The position numbers and the translations under genes are program-made. The notes under the pieces are model-generated. The model worked only from the letters and a program-made list of their open reading frames with translations. It ran no database searches and was not told the DNA's origin. Positions 1 to 7,053 of a stretch of DNA of 23,426 bases are shown here, one piece after another (position 1 is the stretch's first letter; each line of letters starts with the position of its first letter). The DNA is from Pseudomonadota bacterium (GTDB taxonomy: Bacteria > Myxococcota_A > Polyangia > Polyangiales > Polyangiaceae). The stretch covers positions 1 through 23,426 of the forward strand of contig JAEYYX010000095.1 in the NCBI GenBank assembly GCA_023428245.1, in the 5' to 3' direction.

Positions 1-2
1 GA

Positions 3-1529
3 CCCCGTCGTCCCGCCGACACGTCGAAGCGCGTGCGCTCTGCGCTCTCGGGTACCTATTCCGGAGTACGTCCACCTCCGGAAACTTCCCCGAAGGCGTT
101 GTCATCAGGGACACCCCCGGCCCTTGCGGGGCGGGTGCGACCTCCGCTCTTGTCCCAGACGCTGCCGAGCGCCGCTCCGCCTTCGGAGGGTGCTCCTGCC
201 ACCAGCACTTCAGGGTTTACGTCGTCCGCGCCGGGCAGCTCAAAGGTTCCGTCCTCATACCCTCCTAAGGTGCCGCCATCGCCGCGGGTTCCGCGCGATT
301 TTGGTCTCGCGACAGCGATGGACGGGACCCGAGTGCCGACCGCGCTTGCCGAGCTTCCGCACCTCCGCGCTCCTCGGGAGTTCAAAGACGACACGCGCAA
401 TGCTGCCCGCGCCATGTCGACGGGAGCGATCCGCTCCGGGCCCGCCAGCCTGCCGCGCAAGAGGGGTGCGCGGGCGGCTTTGCTCCTGGTTCTGGTGTTC
501 GGCGGCGCTCTCGCGTTTGGCCTGACTGTGGGCCGTGAATCGTTTCAAAGAAGACTCGCATCTGCGGGCTTCGCCCCGTCTCCCTCGACGTCGGAGAGCA
601 GCGCTACCAAAGAGGCAAGCACCCTCTCCCCGCAGGTGATTGCCGCTCAAGCGCACCGCGACATTCGTGCGCTCGACCTACTTTGGTTCCGAACTCGATG
701 GATGTCTGCTGATGATCCGAGGCGCGAAAACCTCGAGCGAGAGCTCGCCCCGCGCCTCGCGTCACTCGACAAAGCCTTGGCCTCTGCGCCGGCTTCACGG
801 GAGCGAATCTGGGACGAGATCGACTTGCTCAGGATGAAGGGACGCGTCTCGCTAGCCCGCGAGAAGCTGAAAGAACTCGAGGAGGATGCGATGGCCCGGC
901 CCTATTCGGTCGCGCTCTTGGATCTCGCAGAGGCTCAGGGCGACGTACCGTTTCGGGCGGTCGTGGCGCAGCTTACCCGGGCAAGGACCGATGACGACGC
1001 GGAGGTTCTCGCCAAGGTGGCTCTGGTCGAGGCTCTGAGCCGCTCCGGAGCTCACGACCGAGCACAGACTCAATACGATGAGCTTGCCGCGGATCCGGGC
1101 GATCTTCCCGCGGAGTTGCTCGCAGAGCTCTCCGCCTTCATCGCTCGCGGCCGAACCCTCGCGTCCGCTCCGGAAGCTGCTTCCACAGAGGAGGAGCCGG
1201 GAACGGTAGAGCCTGTGGCAGCTCAGCCTTCGTTCGCGTCGAGCGAAGCGGCGGCTTTGGACACGAAGGCACCCGAGCTCCCCGCGTCCTCCAAGGAACC
1301 TCAAAAGGAGATCGCAGTTGCGCCTCGCACATCGGCGGCGCGCGCCGTTTCGTCCGAGATTCAGGGGCTCGTGACACGCGCCGACGCTCTGTGGAGCCGC
1401 GGCGACCAAGCGACGGCAGTGACCCTCTACCAAGAGGTTCTGCGCGCAGTCGGCAAACAACACTATCTCGGACAGAGAGCGTCCGCACGCATTGCTCAAG
1501 CGGAGCGTGAGAAAGCCGGTAAACCATGA
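3..1529 (+). CDS. Membrane-anchored TPR-like protein, 5' partial
   Basis: The frame is open from the first in-frame codon (position 3), so the gene probably begins before the window; a GTG at 33 is the first possible internal start. Numbered from that GTG, residues 1-140 are rich in Pro, Ser and Ala and look disordered. One hydrophobic segment at about 145-167 (ALLLVLVFGGALAFGLTVG) is preceded by RKRGAR, which suggests a cytoplasmic N-terminus. The rest is helical and charged (about 200-370), then a Pro/Glu/Ala linker, then a TPR-like helix pair at about 448-495 (ADALWSRGDQATAVTLYQEV). I do not recognise a named family. The missing N-terminus could hold a domain such as a protein kinase, as is common in Myxococcota, but nothing here shows it. 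Its stop overlaps the sppA start as ATGA, so the two genes are probably translationally coupled. Confidence 0.75.
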   Translation, partial: PRRPADTSKRVRSALSGTYSGVRPPPETSPKALSSGTPPALAGRVRPPLLSQTLPSAAPPSEGAPATSTSGFTSSAPGSSKVPSSYPPKVPPSPRVPRDFGLATAMDGTRVPTALAELPHLRAPREFKDDTRNAARAMSTGAIRSGPASLPRKRGARAALLLVLVFGGALAFGLTVGRESFQRRLASAGFAPSPSTSESSATKEASTLSPQVIAAQAHRDIRALDLLWFRTRWMSADDPRRENLERELAPRLASLDKALASAPASRERIWDEIDLLRMKGRVSLAREKLKELEEDAMARPYSVALLDLAEAQGDVPFRAVVAQLTRARTDDDAEVLAKVALVEALSRSGAHDRAQTQYDELAADPGDLPAELLAELSAFIARGRTLASAPEAASTEEEPGTVEPVAAQPSFASSEAAALDTKAPELPASSKEPQKEIAVAPRTSAARAVSSEIQGLVTRADALWSRGDQATAVTLYQEVLRAVGKQHYLGQRASARIAQAEREKAGKP

Positions 1530-3346
1530 CCTCGAATCGTTTCGCTCGCGCCTTTGCCTGTGTCCTCCTGCTTGGTGTCGCGAGCCTCGGGTGTGAACCT
1601 CCGAAGCGAAAGACGGTCACTGGACCTCGCATTGCCGTCATCGATCTGCGCGGCGGCCTGCCGGAGACGATGGTTGCGGACGGGCTGATGCCGATCCCAG
1701 CGGATCAGACCTATGTAGGGCTGATCCGTAAGCTCTCGGCCATGAAGGTGGGCGATGATGTCCGCGGGATTTTCGTGCGCGCTGCCGATCAGATCCCGCT
1801 GCACGCCGCCATGGAGCTCGGGGATGCTCTTTTTTCGCTCCGGAAGAACGGCATGCCCGTCGTCTGCCATTCCCACGAGATCGGCAACGCAGGAGTCGTC
1901 TTCTTGCTGGCCGCGTGTGATGAGCGTTGGATGAGCGCGGCGGGTGATGTGTCGACGGTGGGGATCGCGGCCGAGGTCGTCTATCTGAAGGGCCTCTTCG
2001 ACAAGTTTGGGATCACGGCCGACATGCTCTCCATGGGGCAATACAAGAGCGCAGTGGAGACCTTCACAAGGGAAGGTCCGAGCGAAGCCACGGCGCGCAA
2101 CATGAACGAACTCCTGTCGGGGCTTCGGGCAGTGTGGCTCGGCTACGCAGCCCGGGCCCTCGCTCCCGCCGATCCGGCGGCGGTGCTCGCGGCGCTCGAG
2201 GATGGTCCTTGGGCGCCCCCTCTGGCCCTTCGTCAGGGCCTCGTCACCCACGTCGGCTTCGAGGATCAGGCCCTCGAATCGGCGCGGACGCGCTCTTCGA
2301 CGGACGAAACGGAGCACATCTTCGGTGCCGCTCGTCGAGACGGGGCTGGCCCCGACGTGGCAGAGCTGGTTCGGTTCTTGAGCGGCAAGCAGGCGATCAG
2401 TCCGCGGGGACGGGTCGCAGTGCTTCCGGCGATCGGTGCTATCTCGATGAACCCCGGGGGCCCGCTCGGGGACAGCGGCATCTACGCGGCGAGCACGGTG
2501 CGCTCGCTCCGCCGCCTCCGTGAGGACGAGGGGGTGAAAGCCATCGTTCTTCGCCTCGATTCGCCCGGCGGCTCGCCGCTCGCCAGCGATTTGATTTGGC
2601 GGGAAGTGATGCTGACCCGGCAGCGCAAGCCGATCATCGTCTCCATCGGAGGCATGGCCGCAAGTGGTGGCTACTACATCGCGAGCGCGGCAACGAAGAT
2701 TGTGGCATCCCAGACCGCCATCGTCGGATCGATCGGTGTCTTTGGCGGTAAGATCGTGTTCGGCGAGGCGCTCGAGAACTTTGGCGTTACTTCCCACGCC
2801 TTCCCGGCGAACCCTGACCCGAAACTCCGGGGGCGAGCGCTTCACATGTCGCCGCTTTCGCCTTGGGATGATGCGACGAGGAGCCGCGTCCACGATAACA
2901 TGAAGCACATCTACGATCTCTTCGTGTCGCGGGTCGCTGAGGGACGACGCATGGACCCGGGTGCGGTCTATGCGACCGCGGAGGGGGCGGTCTTCCTCGC
3001 CGAGGTCGGGAAGACCCGAGGGCTTGTCGACGAGATTGGCGGAGTGAGCCGTGCTGTGGCGCTCGCCTTTGAGCTCGCGGAGCTACCTGAGGACGCACCG
3101 GTGACGGTCGAGGGCGGTGGCGAGACGCTCCTGGAAATGCTGTTCCTGAACGATGAGCCCGCTGCGGCGGACGTTGGCGCAGCGCTCCAGAGATACGCGA
3201 GCGAACAAGGCCGAGGCGCGGGTCTGTTCGGAGAAAAAGGTCCCATGATGCGGGAGGCGTTCTCCGATTTGGCGGGTGCCGTTACGCCCCTCGTTCAGGG
3301 AGAGTCGGTGGTAGCGGCTCTCCCCTACGCCATCCGCATCCAATAG
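1526..3346 (+). CDS. sppA: Signal peptide peptidase SppA, 67K type (S49 protease)
   Basis: A membrane-associated serine protease of family S49 that degrades cleaved signal peptides in the cell envelope. The 606-residue length fits the long double-domain form (E. coli SppA is about 618 aa). The catalytic dyad of the family is visible: Lys174 in GQYKSAVETF in the N-terminal domain and Ser380 in GGMAASGGYYIASAA in the C-terminal domain. The N-terminus carries a hydrophobic stretch ending in SLGC (Cys23). This resembles a lipobox, although -3 is Ser instead of Leu, so it may be a lipoprotein where the E. coli enzyme uses a transmembrane anchor. The ATG overlaps the stop of the upstream gene by 4 bp. 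A gap of only 37 bp separates its stop from the convergent acetyltransferase gene. Family assignment is secure; the lipid anchor is inferred. Confidence 0.93.
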   Translation: MTSNRFARAFACVLLLGVASLGCEPPKRKTVTGPRIAVIDLRGGLPETMVADGLMPIPADQTYVGLIRKLSAMKVGDDVRGIFVRAADQIPLHAAMELGDALFSLRKNGMPVVCHSHEIGNAGVVFLLAACDERWMSAAGDVSTVGIAAEVVYLKGLFDKFGITADMLSMGQYKSAVETFTREGPSEATARNMNELLSGLRAVWLGYAARALAPADPAAVLAALEDGPWAPPLALRQGLVTHVGFEDQALESARTRSSTDETEHIFGAARRDGAGPDVAELVRFLSGKQAISPRGRVAVLPAIGAISMNPGGPLGDSGIYAASTVRSLRRLREDEGVKAIVLRLDSPGGSPLASDLIWREVMLTRQRKPIIVSIGGMAASGGYYIASAATKIVASQTAIVGSIGVFGGKIVFGEALENFGVTSHAFPANPDPKLRGRALHMSPLSPWDDATRSRVHDNMKHIYDLFVSRVAEGRRMDPGAVYATAEGAVFLAEVGKTRGLVDEIGGVSRAVALAFELAELPEDAPVTVEGGGETLLEMLFLNDEPAAADVGAALQRYASEQGRGAGLFGEKGPMMREAFSDLAGAVTPLVQGESVVAALPYAIRIQ

Positions 3347-3383
3347 AGACCTGCGGGCCTGGGCGGCCCCACCCGTCACCGGC

Positions 3384-4394
3384 TCAAGGTCTTGGACTCT
3401 TCTTGCGGAAGAGCACGTGGGCCGAGAGCGGATGGTCCGAGGGCAAGGACGGATGCCTGAAGGCTCCGCTGAGATCTTCGCTCATCCCGAGCCTCCGCAT
3501 GACTGCCTGGGAACGCGTGTTTTTCGGCACTGTGCAAGCGCAGACCTCCTCGAAGCCCAGCTCGAATGCGTAGTCGAGCACGGCCTGAGCCGCTTCGGTC
3601 GCGATGCCTTGGCCCCAATGAGCGCGGCCGAGGCGGTAAGCGAGCTCGGGAGCGGGCGCAAAGGGGAGCTTCGGATTGAGCTTGATCCCAGCGAAGCCGA
3701 GGAACTCTCCGCTCACCTTCTTCTCGACGGCCCAGATACCGAAACCGCTCTTTGTGAGCGAGCTGTGAAGTGTCTCGATCTGTTCGAGACACTCTTCGGC
3801 TGTGAGAGGCGGAAGGAACTCCATAACCTCCGGGTCCTGACACAGTCGTACGTAGGGCTCGACGTCGCTCGGCTGCCAGTCTCGGAGACGAAGCCTGGGA
3901 GTGGAGAGGGAGACCGCGGCTTCGTCGACCTGAAGGCGCGAGAGGACGCGCCCTGAAGGGAACGAGCGCAGGATAGCGGCCCCGGCTGCGGTGAGGCTGG
4001 CCAGCGACTCGAGTCGCCCTTGGGCGTAGAGGGCCTTCTTGCCGCGGGCTCGGAGGGCGCTCGTGAGGCGCTCGACGAGCCGCTGCCCCAGGCGTCGTCC
4101 TTCACCGGTGGGCAGGGCCGCGAGCATCCTGAGCTCTGAGTCGTCTTGCGTGAGCCCCGAGGAGACGGGCGGGCCCGAGACCGCTACCCCGAGGATCTCG
4201 CCGTCTCCTCGCGCCACCAGGACCGACCAAGGCGAGCGCTCCGCGTCTCGAATGGCTTCGAGGAGCGTGCGCTCGACCTCGGTCACGCTCGAGAAAGCGG
4301 CGGCGGAGCCTTGCACCGCCCGGAAAAGAAGGGGCGAGACAATCGGGAGGTCCCCCGGTCCGCACTCCGTGACCTCCATGGGCGTTTGGCTCAA
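3384..4394 (-). CDS. Double-domain GNAT acetyltransferase (RimJ/RimL-like C-terminal domain)
   Basis: Two GNAT-like domains in tandem. Residues about 5-155 form a degenerate N-terminal GNAT with LPTGEGRRLGQRLVERL (94-110) in the acetyl-CoA-loop position. Residues about 165-330 form a RimJ/RimL-type domain starting TPRLRLRDWQPSDVEPYVRL, with the acetyl-CoA motif HWGQGIATEAAQAV at 259-272 and the typical late segment TVPKNTRSQAVMRRLGM. RimJ/RimL relatives acetylate N-termini of ribosomal proteins or small molecules; the substrate here is unknown. The start given is a TTG that overlaps the glyS stop as TTGA. An ATG five codons in (4379) is equally possible, and neither has a clear Shine-Dalgarno. 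The gene is almost certainly co-transcribed with glyS, and translational coupling would explain the weak start. Confidence 0.85.
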   Translation of the reverse strand: MSQTPMEVTECGPGDLPIVSPLLFRAVQGSAAAFSSVTEVERTLLEAIRDAERSPWSVLVARGDGEILGVAVSGPPVSSGLTQDDSELRMLAALPTGEGRRLGQRLVERLTSALRARGKKALYAQGRLESLASLTAAGAAILRSFPSGRVLSRLQVDEAAVSLSTPRLRLRDWQPSDVEPYVRLCQDPEVMEFLPPLTAEECLEQIETLHSSLTKSGFGIWAVEKKVSGEFLGFAGIKLNPKLPFAPAPELAYRLGRAHWGQGIATEAAQAVLDYAFELGFEEVCACTVPKNTRSQAVMRRLGMSEDLSGAFRHPSLPSDHPLSAHVLFRKKSPRP

Positions 4395-6004
4395 AGGCGG
4401 CCGGTGCGGAGAGCGGTCTGGACGACCGTAACTGCTTCGCTCACGCGAATCCGCTCCTGACGTTTGTCGTCTCGGTAGCGGATCGTGATCGTCTCATCTT
4501 CGAGGGTCTGTGCGTCGATCGTGAGGCAGTAGGGCGTTCCGATCTCGTCATGGCGGGCGTACCGTTTTCCGATCGTGTGCTGTTCGTCGTACTTGGCGGC
4601 GATACCCGCCGACAAGAACTCCGAGGTGATTTGCCGCGCGCGCTCGACGAGAGCGTCGTCTTTCTTGACCAGGGGCAAAATCGCGACCTTGTAAGGCGCG
4701 AGGCGAGGGTGCAGACGGAGCACAGTGCGTGCGACCTGTCCCGACTCATCGAGCTCCTCGTCGTAAGCGTCGCACAAGACGGCGAGCACACCTCGGGTGG
4801 CGCCCGCCGCAGGCTCGACCACGTGGGGTACGAAGCGGTACCCTTGCTTGCCTGTGGCCGGATCCGTGGCCTCGGCGTCGAAGTACTCGAGTTTTTTTCC
4901 TGAACCAGAGCTGTGCGCCTTCAGGTCATAGTCGGTGCGCGAGGCGATCCCCTCGAGCTCGTCCCAGCCCCAGGGGAAATCGTATTCGACGTCGAAGCAG
5001 CCATCCGAGTAGTGCGCGAGCTCGTCCTCGCCGTGCTGACGGAAGCGGAGCTTCTCCGGGGTTAGTCCAAGGCCTTTCCACCAGAGCAGTCGCTGCTCCT
5101 TCCAGAACTCGAGGTACTTGGGGCCCTCGCCCGGGAAACAAAAGAACTCCATCTCCATCTGCTCAAACTCGCAAGAGCGGAAGATGAAGTGTTCAACGGT
5201 GATCTCGTTTCGGAAGCTCTTGCCCATCTGGGCGATCCCGAAGGGGACCTTCATGGACTGGGACTGTTGGACGTTCATGAACTGAACGAACATGCCCTGC
5301 GCGGTTTCCGGGCGAAGATAGACAGCGCTCGGACTGAGAGCCTCTTCTGCGAGCTCGCGGAGCTCTTTGTCGCTCTTTCCGGCGAGTGCACCTTCCTTGA
5401 CCGCCGTGACCAAGCCGAGGATCGGATCGACGGGTCCGAGGCTCGTCCGGAACATACCTGAGAAGTCTTTCTCTTTGCTGAGCAGCGGGCTGCCGCAGTT
5501 CGGACATACGTAACCGCGGTCACCCGCGACAAGCCCGTGGATCGTGAACCCGTCTCGTTTGAGCTGAGCGCTTGTGTCGCCCGTCGCTTCGAGGAGCGCT
5601 TTGACCTTCTCCTCACCGAGCTTGGCGCGGCCCTTGTCACTGAACGTGAGAGGAGCGGGAGCGCCTTCGGCGAGCTTGGGAGCTTTGTCTGCGCGGAATC
5701 GCTCCTGGCAGACCAAGCAGTCGACGAGCGGGTCTTTGAAGTTTGCGAGGTGCCCGCTCGACTTCCAGACGCTCGGGTGCATGACGATGCTCGACTCGAG
5801 GCCGACGACATCCTCACGGCTGTGGACCATGAACGTCCACCACTCGTTCATGAGGTTCCGCTTGAGCTCGATGCCCATGGGGCCGTAGTCGTACGCGCTC
5901 TTGAGACCACCGTAGATCTCGGAGCTCTGGAAGACGAAACCCCGGCGTTTGCACAGGGATACGATCTTCTGCATCAACTCGGGTTCTTTGGAGTCATTCG
6001 CCAT
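4391..6004 (-). CDS. glyS: Glycyl-tRNA synthetase, single-chain dimeric type
   Basis: Charges tRNA-Gly with glycine in the cytoplasm. The sequence is a class II synthetase of the single-chain alpha2 type, not the alpha/beta GlyQ+GlyS type. The N-terminus KRRGFVFQSSEIYGG and YDYGPMGIELKRN is diagnostic, motif 2 is GKSFRNEITVEHF (261-273), and motif 3 lies in GATRGVLAVLCDAY (401-414). A C-terminal anticodon-binding domain begins near LAPYKVAILPLVKK (435-448). Two Cys pairs, CLVC (96-99) and CPNC (167-170), suggest a zinc site in the insertion domain. At 537 aa it is slightly longer than the usual 460-510 aa bacterial form. The start ATG has a weak GAGG upstream. No T-box consensus was found in the leader. 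It is followed by the GNAT gene with a 4-bp overlap. Confidence 0.96.
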   Translation of the reverse strand: MANDSKEPELMQKIVSLCKRRGFVFQSSEIYGGLKSAYDYGPMGIELKRNLMNEWWTFMVHSREDVVGLESSIVMHPSVWKSSGHLANFKDPLVDCLVCQERFRADKAPKLAEGAPAPLTFSDKGRAKLGEEKVKALLEATGDTSAQLKRDGFTIHGLVAGDRGYVCPNCGSPLLSKEKDFSGMFRTSLGPVDPILGLVTAVKEGALAGKSDKELRELAEEALSPSAVYLRPETAQGMFVQFMNVQQSQSMKVPFGIAQMGKSFRNEITVEHFIFRSCEFEQMEMEFFCFPGEGPKYLEFWKEQRLLWWKGLGLTPEKLRFRQHGEDELAHYSDGCFDVEYDFPWGWDELEGIASRTDYDLKAHSSGSGKKLEYFDAEATDPATGKQGYRFVPHVVEPAAGATRGVLAVLCDAYDEELDESGQVARTVLRLHPRLAPYKVAILPLVKKDDALVERARQITSEFLSAGIAAKYDEQHTIGKRYARHDEIGTPYCLTIDAQTLEDETITIRYRDDKRQERIRVSEAVTVVQTALRTGRL

Positions 6005-6053
6005 GAGGCCTCGGTCCTAGCACTGTCGTGCCAGCTCGAAAACGGGGGCTACG

Positions 6054-6099
6054 GATCCGCCGGCGCCTGGAGCGCGCCGCTCTGCTTCGGGCGGATCGG
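6054..6099 (-). terminator. Possible stem-loop between the Cys-rich lipoprotein and glyS genes
   Basis: An 8-bp perfect stem, GATCCGCC with GGCGGATC, encloses a GC-rich loop of about 30 nt that can fold further. On the - strand it is followed by CGTAGCCCCCGTTTTCG, which holds only a short T tract. It could attenuate read-through from the lipoprotein gene into glyS or be a glyS leader structure. The end positions are approximate and the evidence is weak. Confidence 0.3.
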
Positions 6100-6167
6100 G
6101 GCCGCGGGCCTTCTGAAGAGGAGCGTGCCCGCACGCGGGGGCGCGGGCGCTGAGTTTGTCTTGGCTC

Positions 6168-6779
6168 TTAGTTCGTCGGGAGCTCGATGCTGCCGAAGAG
6201 TTCGCTGAGTTGTTGGGAGAGATCGGCGCCGATCACGTTCCCACCGAGGTCCGATTGGAGCTCGAACACCATCGTGAGGAGGCAAGTCTGCATGGCTCGG
6301 CACTCCTTATCGAAACAGGCGCTGATGTCCGCGAGCACCTCATCGGAAAGGAGGGAGACCGAGTCGTTGCAGGCGGCGCGATCTGCATCGCTCGCCTCGG
6401 TCTCAGCCCCTTCTCCGCCACATTTCGTCGGCGCTCCGAGCGCCTTGTCGCAGAAAGCCTTGCCCGCGTCGCTCTTGGGAAGGTCCTTGAGCCCGTCAAC
6501 CAAACACTCGACAACGTCATCGCCCGGCGCCCCACAGGTACGTCCAGCGGTGCATTCGGCCAGGAGTTCTTGCCCGCCTTTGCTGGTCAGCTGACTCTCG
6601 GAGCAAGACTTGGCACAGGCCTTGACGTCGACGGTCTTGTCGCAGCGAGCGAGTTCGTCGCATTGGTCCTGACAGGCCGCATCCTTCCCTTTGTAGCTCG
6701 TGCCCGAGGCGTTCCCCCCACAGGCGGCTACCATCAGGGCCAGCGAGACGACGCAAGAGCGGACGAGGAAGGTGTTCAT
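6168..6779 (-). CDS. Cys-rich lipoprotein, unknown function
   Basis: A 203-residue secreted lipoprotein. The chosen ATG gives a textbook signal, MNTFLVRSCVVSLALMVAAC, with lipobox VAAC and lipidated Cys20. The frame is open further upstream to 6977, but that extension encodes no plausible signal peptide. The mature part contains 14 further cysteines (36, 40, 46, 55, 59, 76, 82, 92, 110, 120, 137, 155, 160, 166), an even number suited to seven disulfides, with spacings such as CxxxC repeated. Between them lie acidic, Gly/Thr-rich stretches. Small Cys-rich lipoproteins of this style are frequent in Myxococcota, but I know no function for this one. It lies downstream of the divergent region shared with the cfa-like gene and 163 bp upstream of glyS in the same direction. 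Confidence 0.8.
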   Translation of the reverse strand: MNTFLVRSCVVSLALMVAACGGNASGTSYKGKDAACQDQCDELARCDKTVDVKACAKSCSESQLTSKGGQELLAECTAGRTCGAPGDDVVECLVDGLKDLPKSDAGKAFCDKALGAPTKCGGEGAETEASDADRAACNDSVSLLSDEVLADISACFDKECRAMQTCLLTMVFELQSDLGGNVIGADLSQQLSELFGSIELPTN

Positions 6780-6859
6780 GATACTCGAGAGCTTAGAGCA
6801 TGTCAGCGACACTGCAATGTGCTTCCGACTTTGGTCGTGCGTCCCGTCGGTGCGAAGAG

Positions 6860-6876
6860 AATATCGCGCCGATATT
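6860..6876. promoter_or_regulatory. 17-bp inverted repeat, candidate operator
   Basis: A perfect palindrome, AATATCG-CGC-CGATATT, with 7-bp arms and a 3-bp spacer, in the 274-bp gap between the divergent Cys-rich lipoprotein gene and the cfa-like gene. It is an AT-rich island in GC-rich DNA, which is typical of a dimeric regulator's binding site. No regulator gene is adjacent; the nearest intact one is the MarR gene at 9717. The binding protein is unknown. Confidence 0.5.
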
Positions 6877-6895
6877 TGCCGGTGATTTGCGGCAA
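6876..6895. promoter_or_regulatory. Second dyad adjoining the 17-bp inverted repeat
   Basis: TTGCCG and CGGCAA form 6-bp perfect arms around the 8-nt loop GTGATTTG. It begins at the last base of the preceding palindrome, so the two dyads form a compact block. This could be a second operator half or an RNA hairpin. Role not known. Confidence 0.35.
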
Positions 6896-6925
6896 GAGAT
6901 CGAAATGTCACGGAGCCCGGCCTAG

Positions 6926-6955
6926 GTGGGTGGACTACCCACGGGGTCCTCCCGT
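6926..6955 (+). promoter_or_regulatory. Two consecutive small hairpins in the cfa-like gene leader
   Basis: GTGGGT-GGACT-ACCCAC (6926-6942) is immediately followed by ACGGG-GTCCT-CCCGT (6941-6955), about 100 bp upstream of the cfa-like start codon. The two stems share bases at 6941-6942, so they could compete. If transcribed they would structure the 5' untranslated region. I recognise no known riboswitch class. Confidence 0.3.
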
Positions 6956-7053
6956 AAAAGCCGGTCGCGCCTTCCAAACTGAGATGCTGGCGCGCGACCT
7001 CGAGCCCCAGGCGTTGCTTCTGCTACCCGGAGCTTTTCTAGAAAGTTGATGAC

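Noticed and set aside
3347..3383. GGGCC-TGGGC-GGCCC-like dyad between sppA and the acetyltransferase gene
   Set aside because: There is no T tract on either strand and the stem is short; it is likely chance in GC-rich DNA.
6019..6033. Sigma-54-like promoter (TGGCACGACAGTGCT) upstream of glyS on the - strand
   Set aside because: The GG and GC elements are one base too close for the strict -24/-12 spacing, and the start would fall almost at the glyS ATG. A housekeeping synthetase is also an unlikely sigma-54 target.
6780..6977. N-terminal extension of the Cys-rich lipoprotein frame
   Set aside because: It would bury a textbook lipoprotein signal peptide inside the protein and run through the palindrome at 6860-6876.
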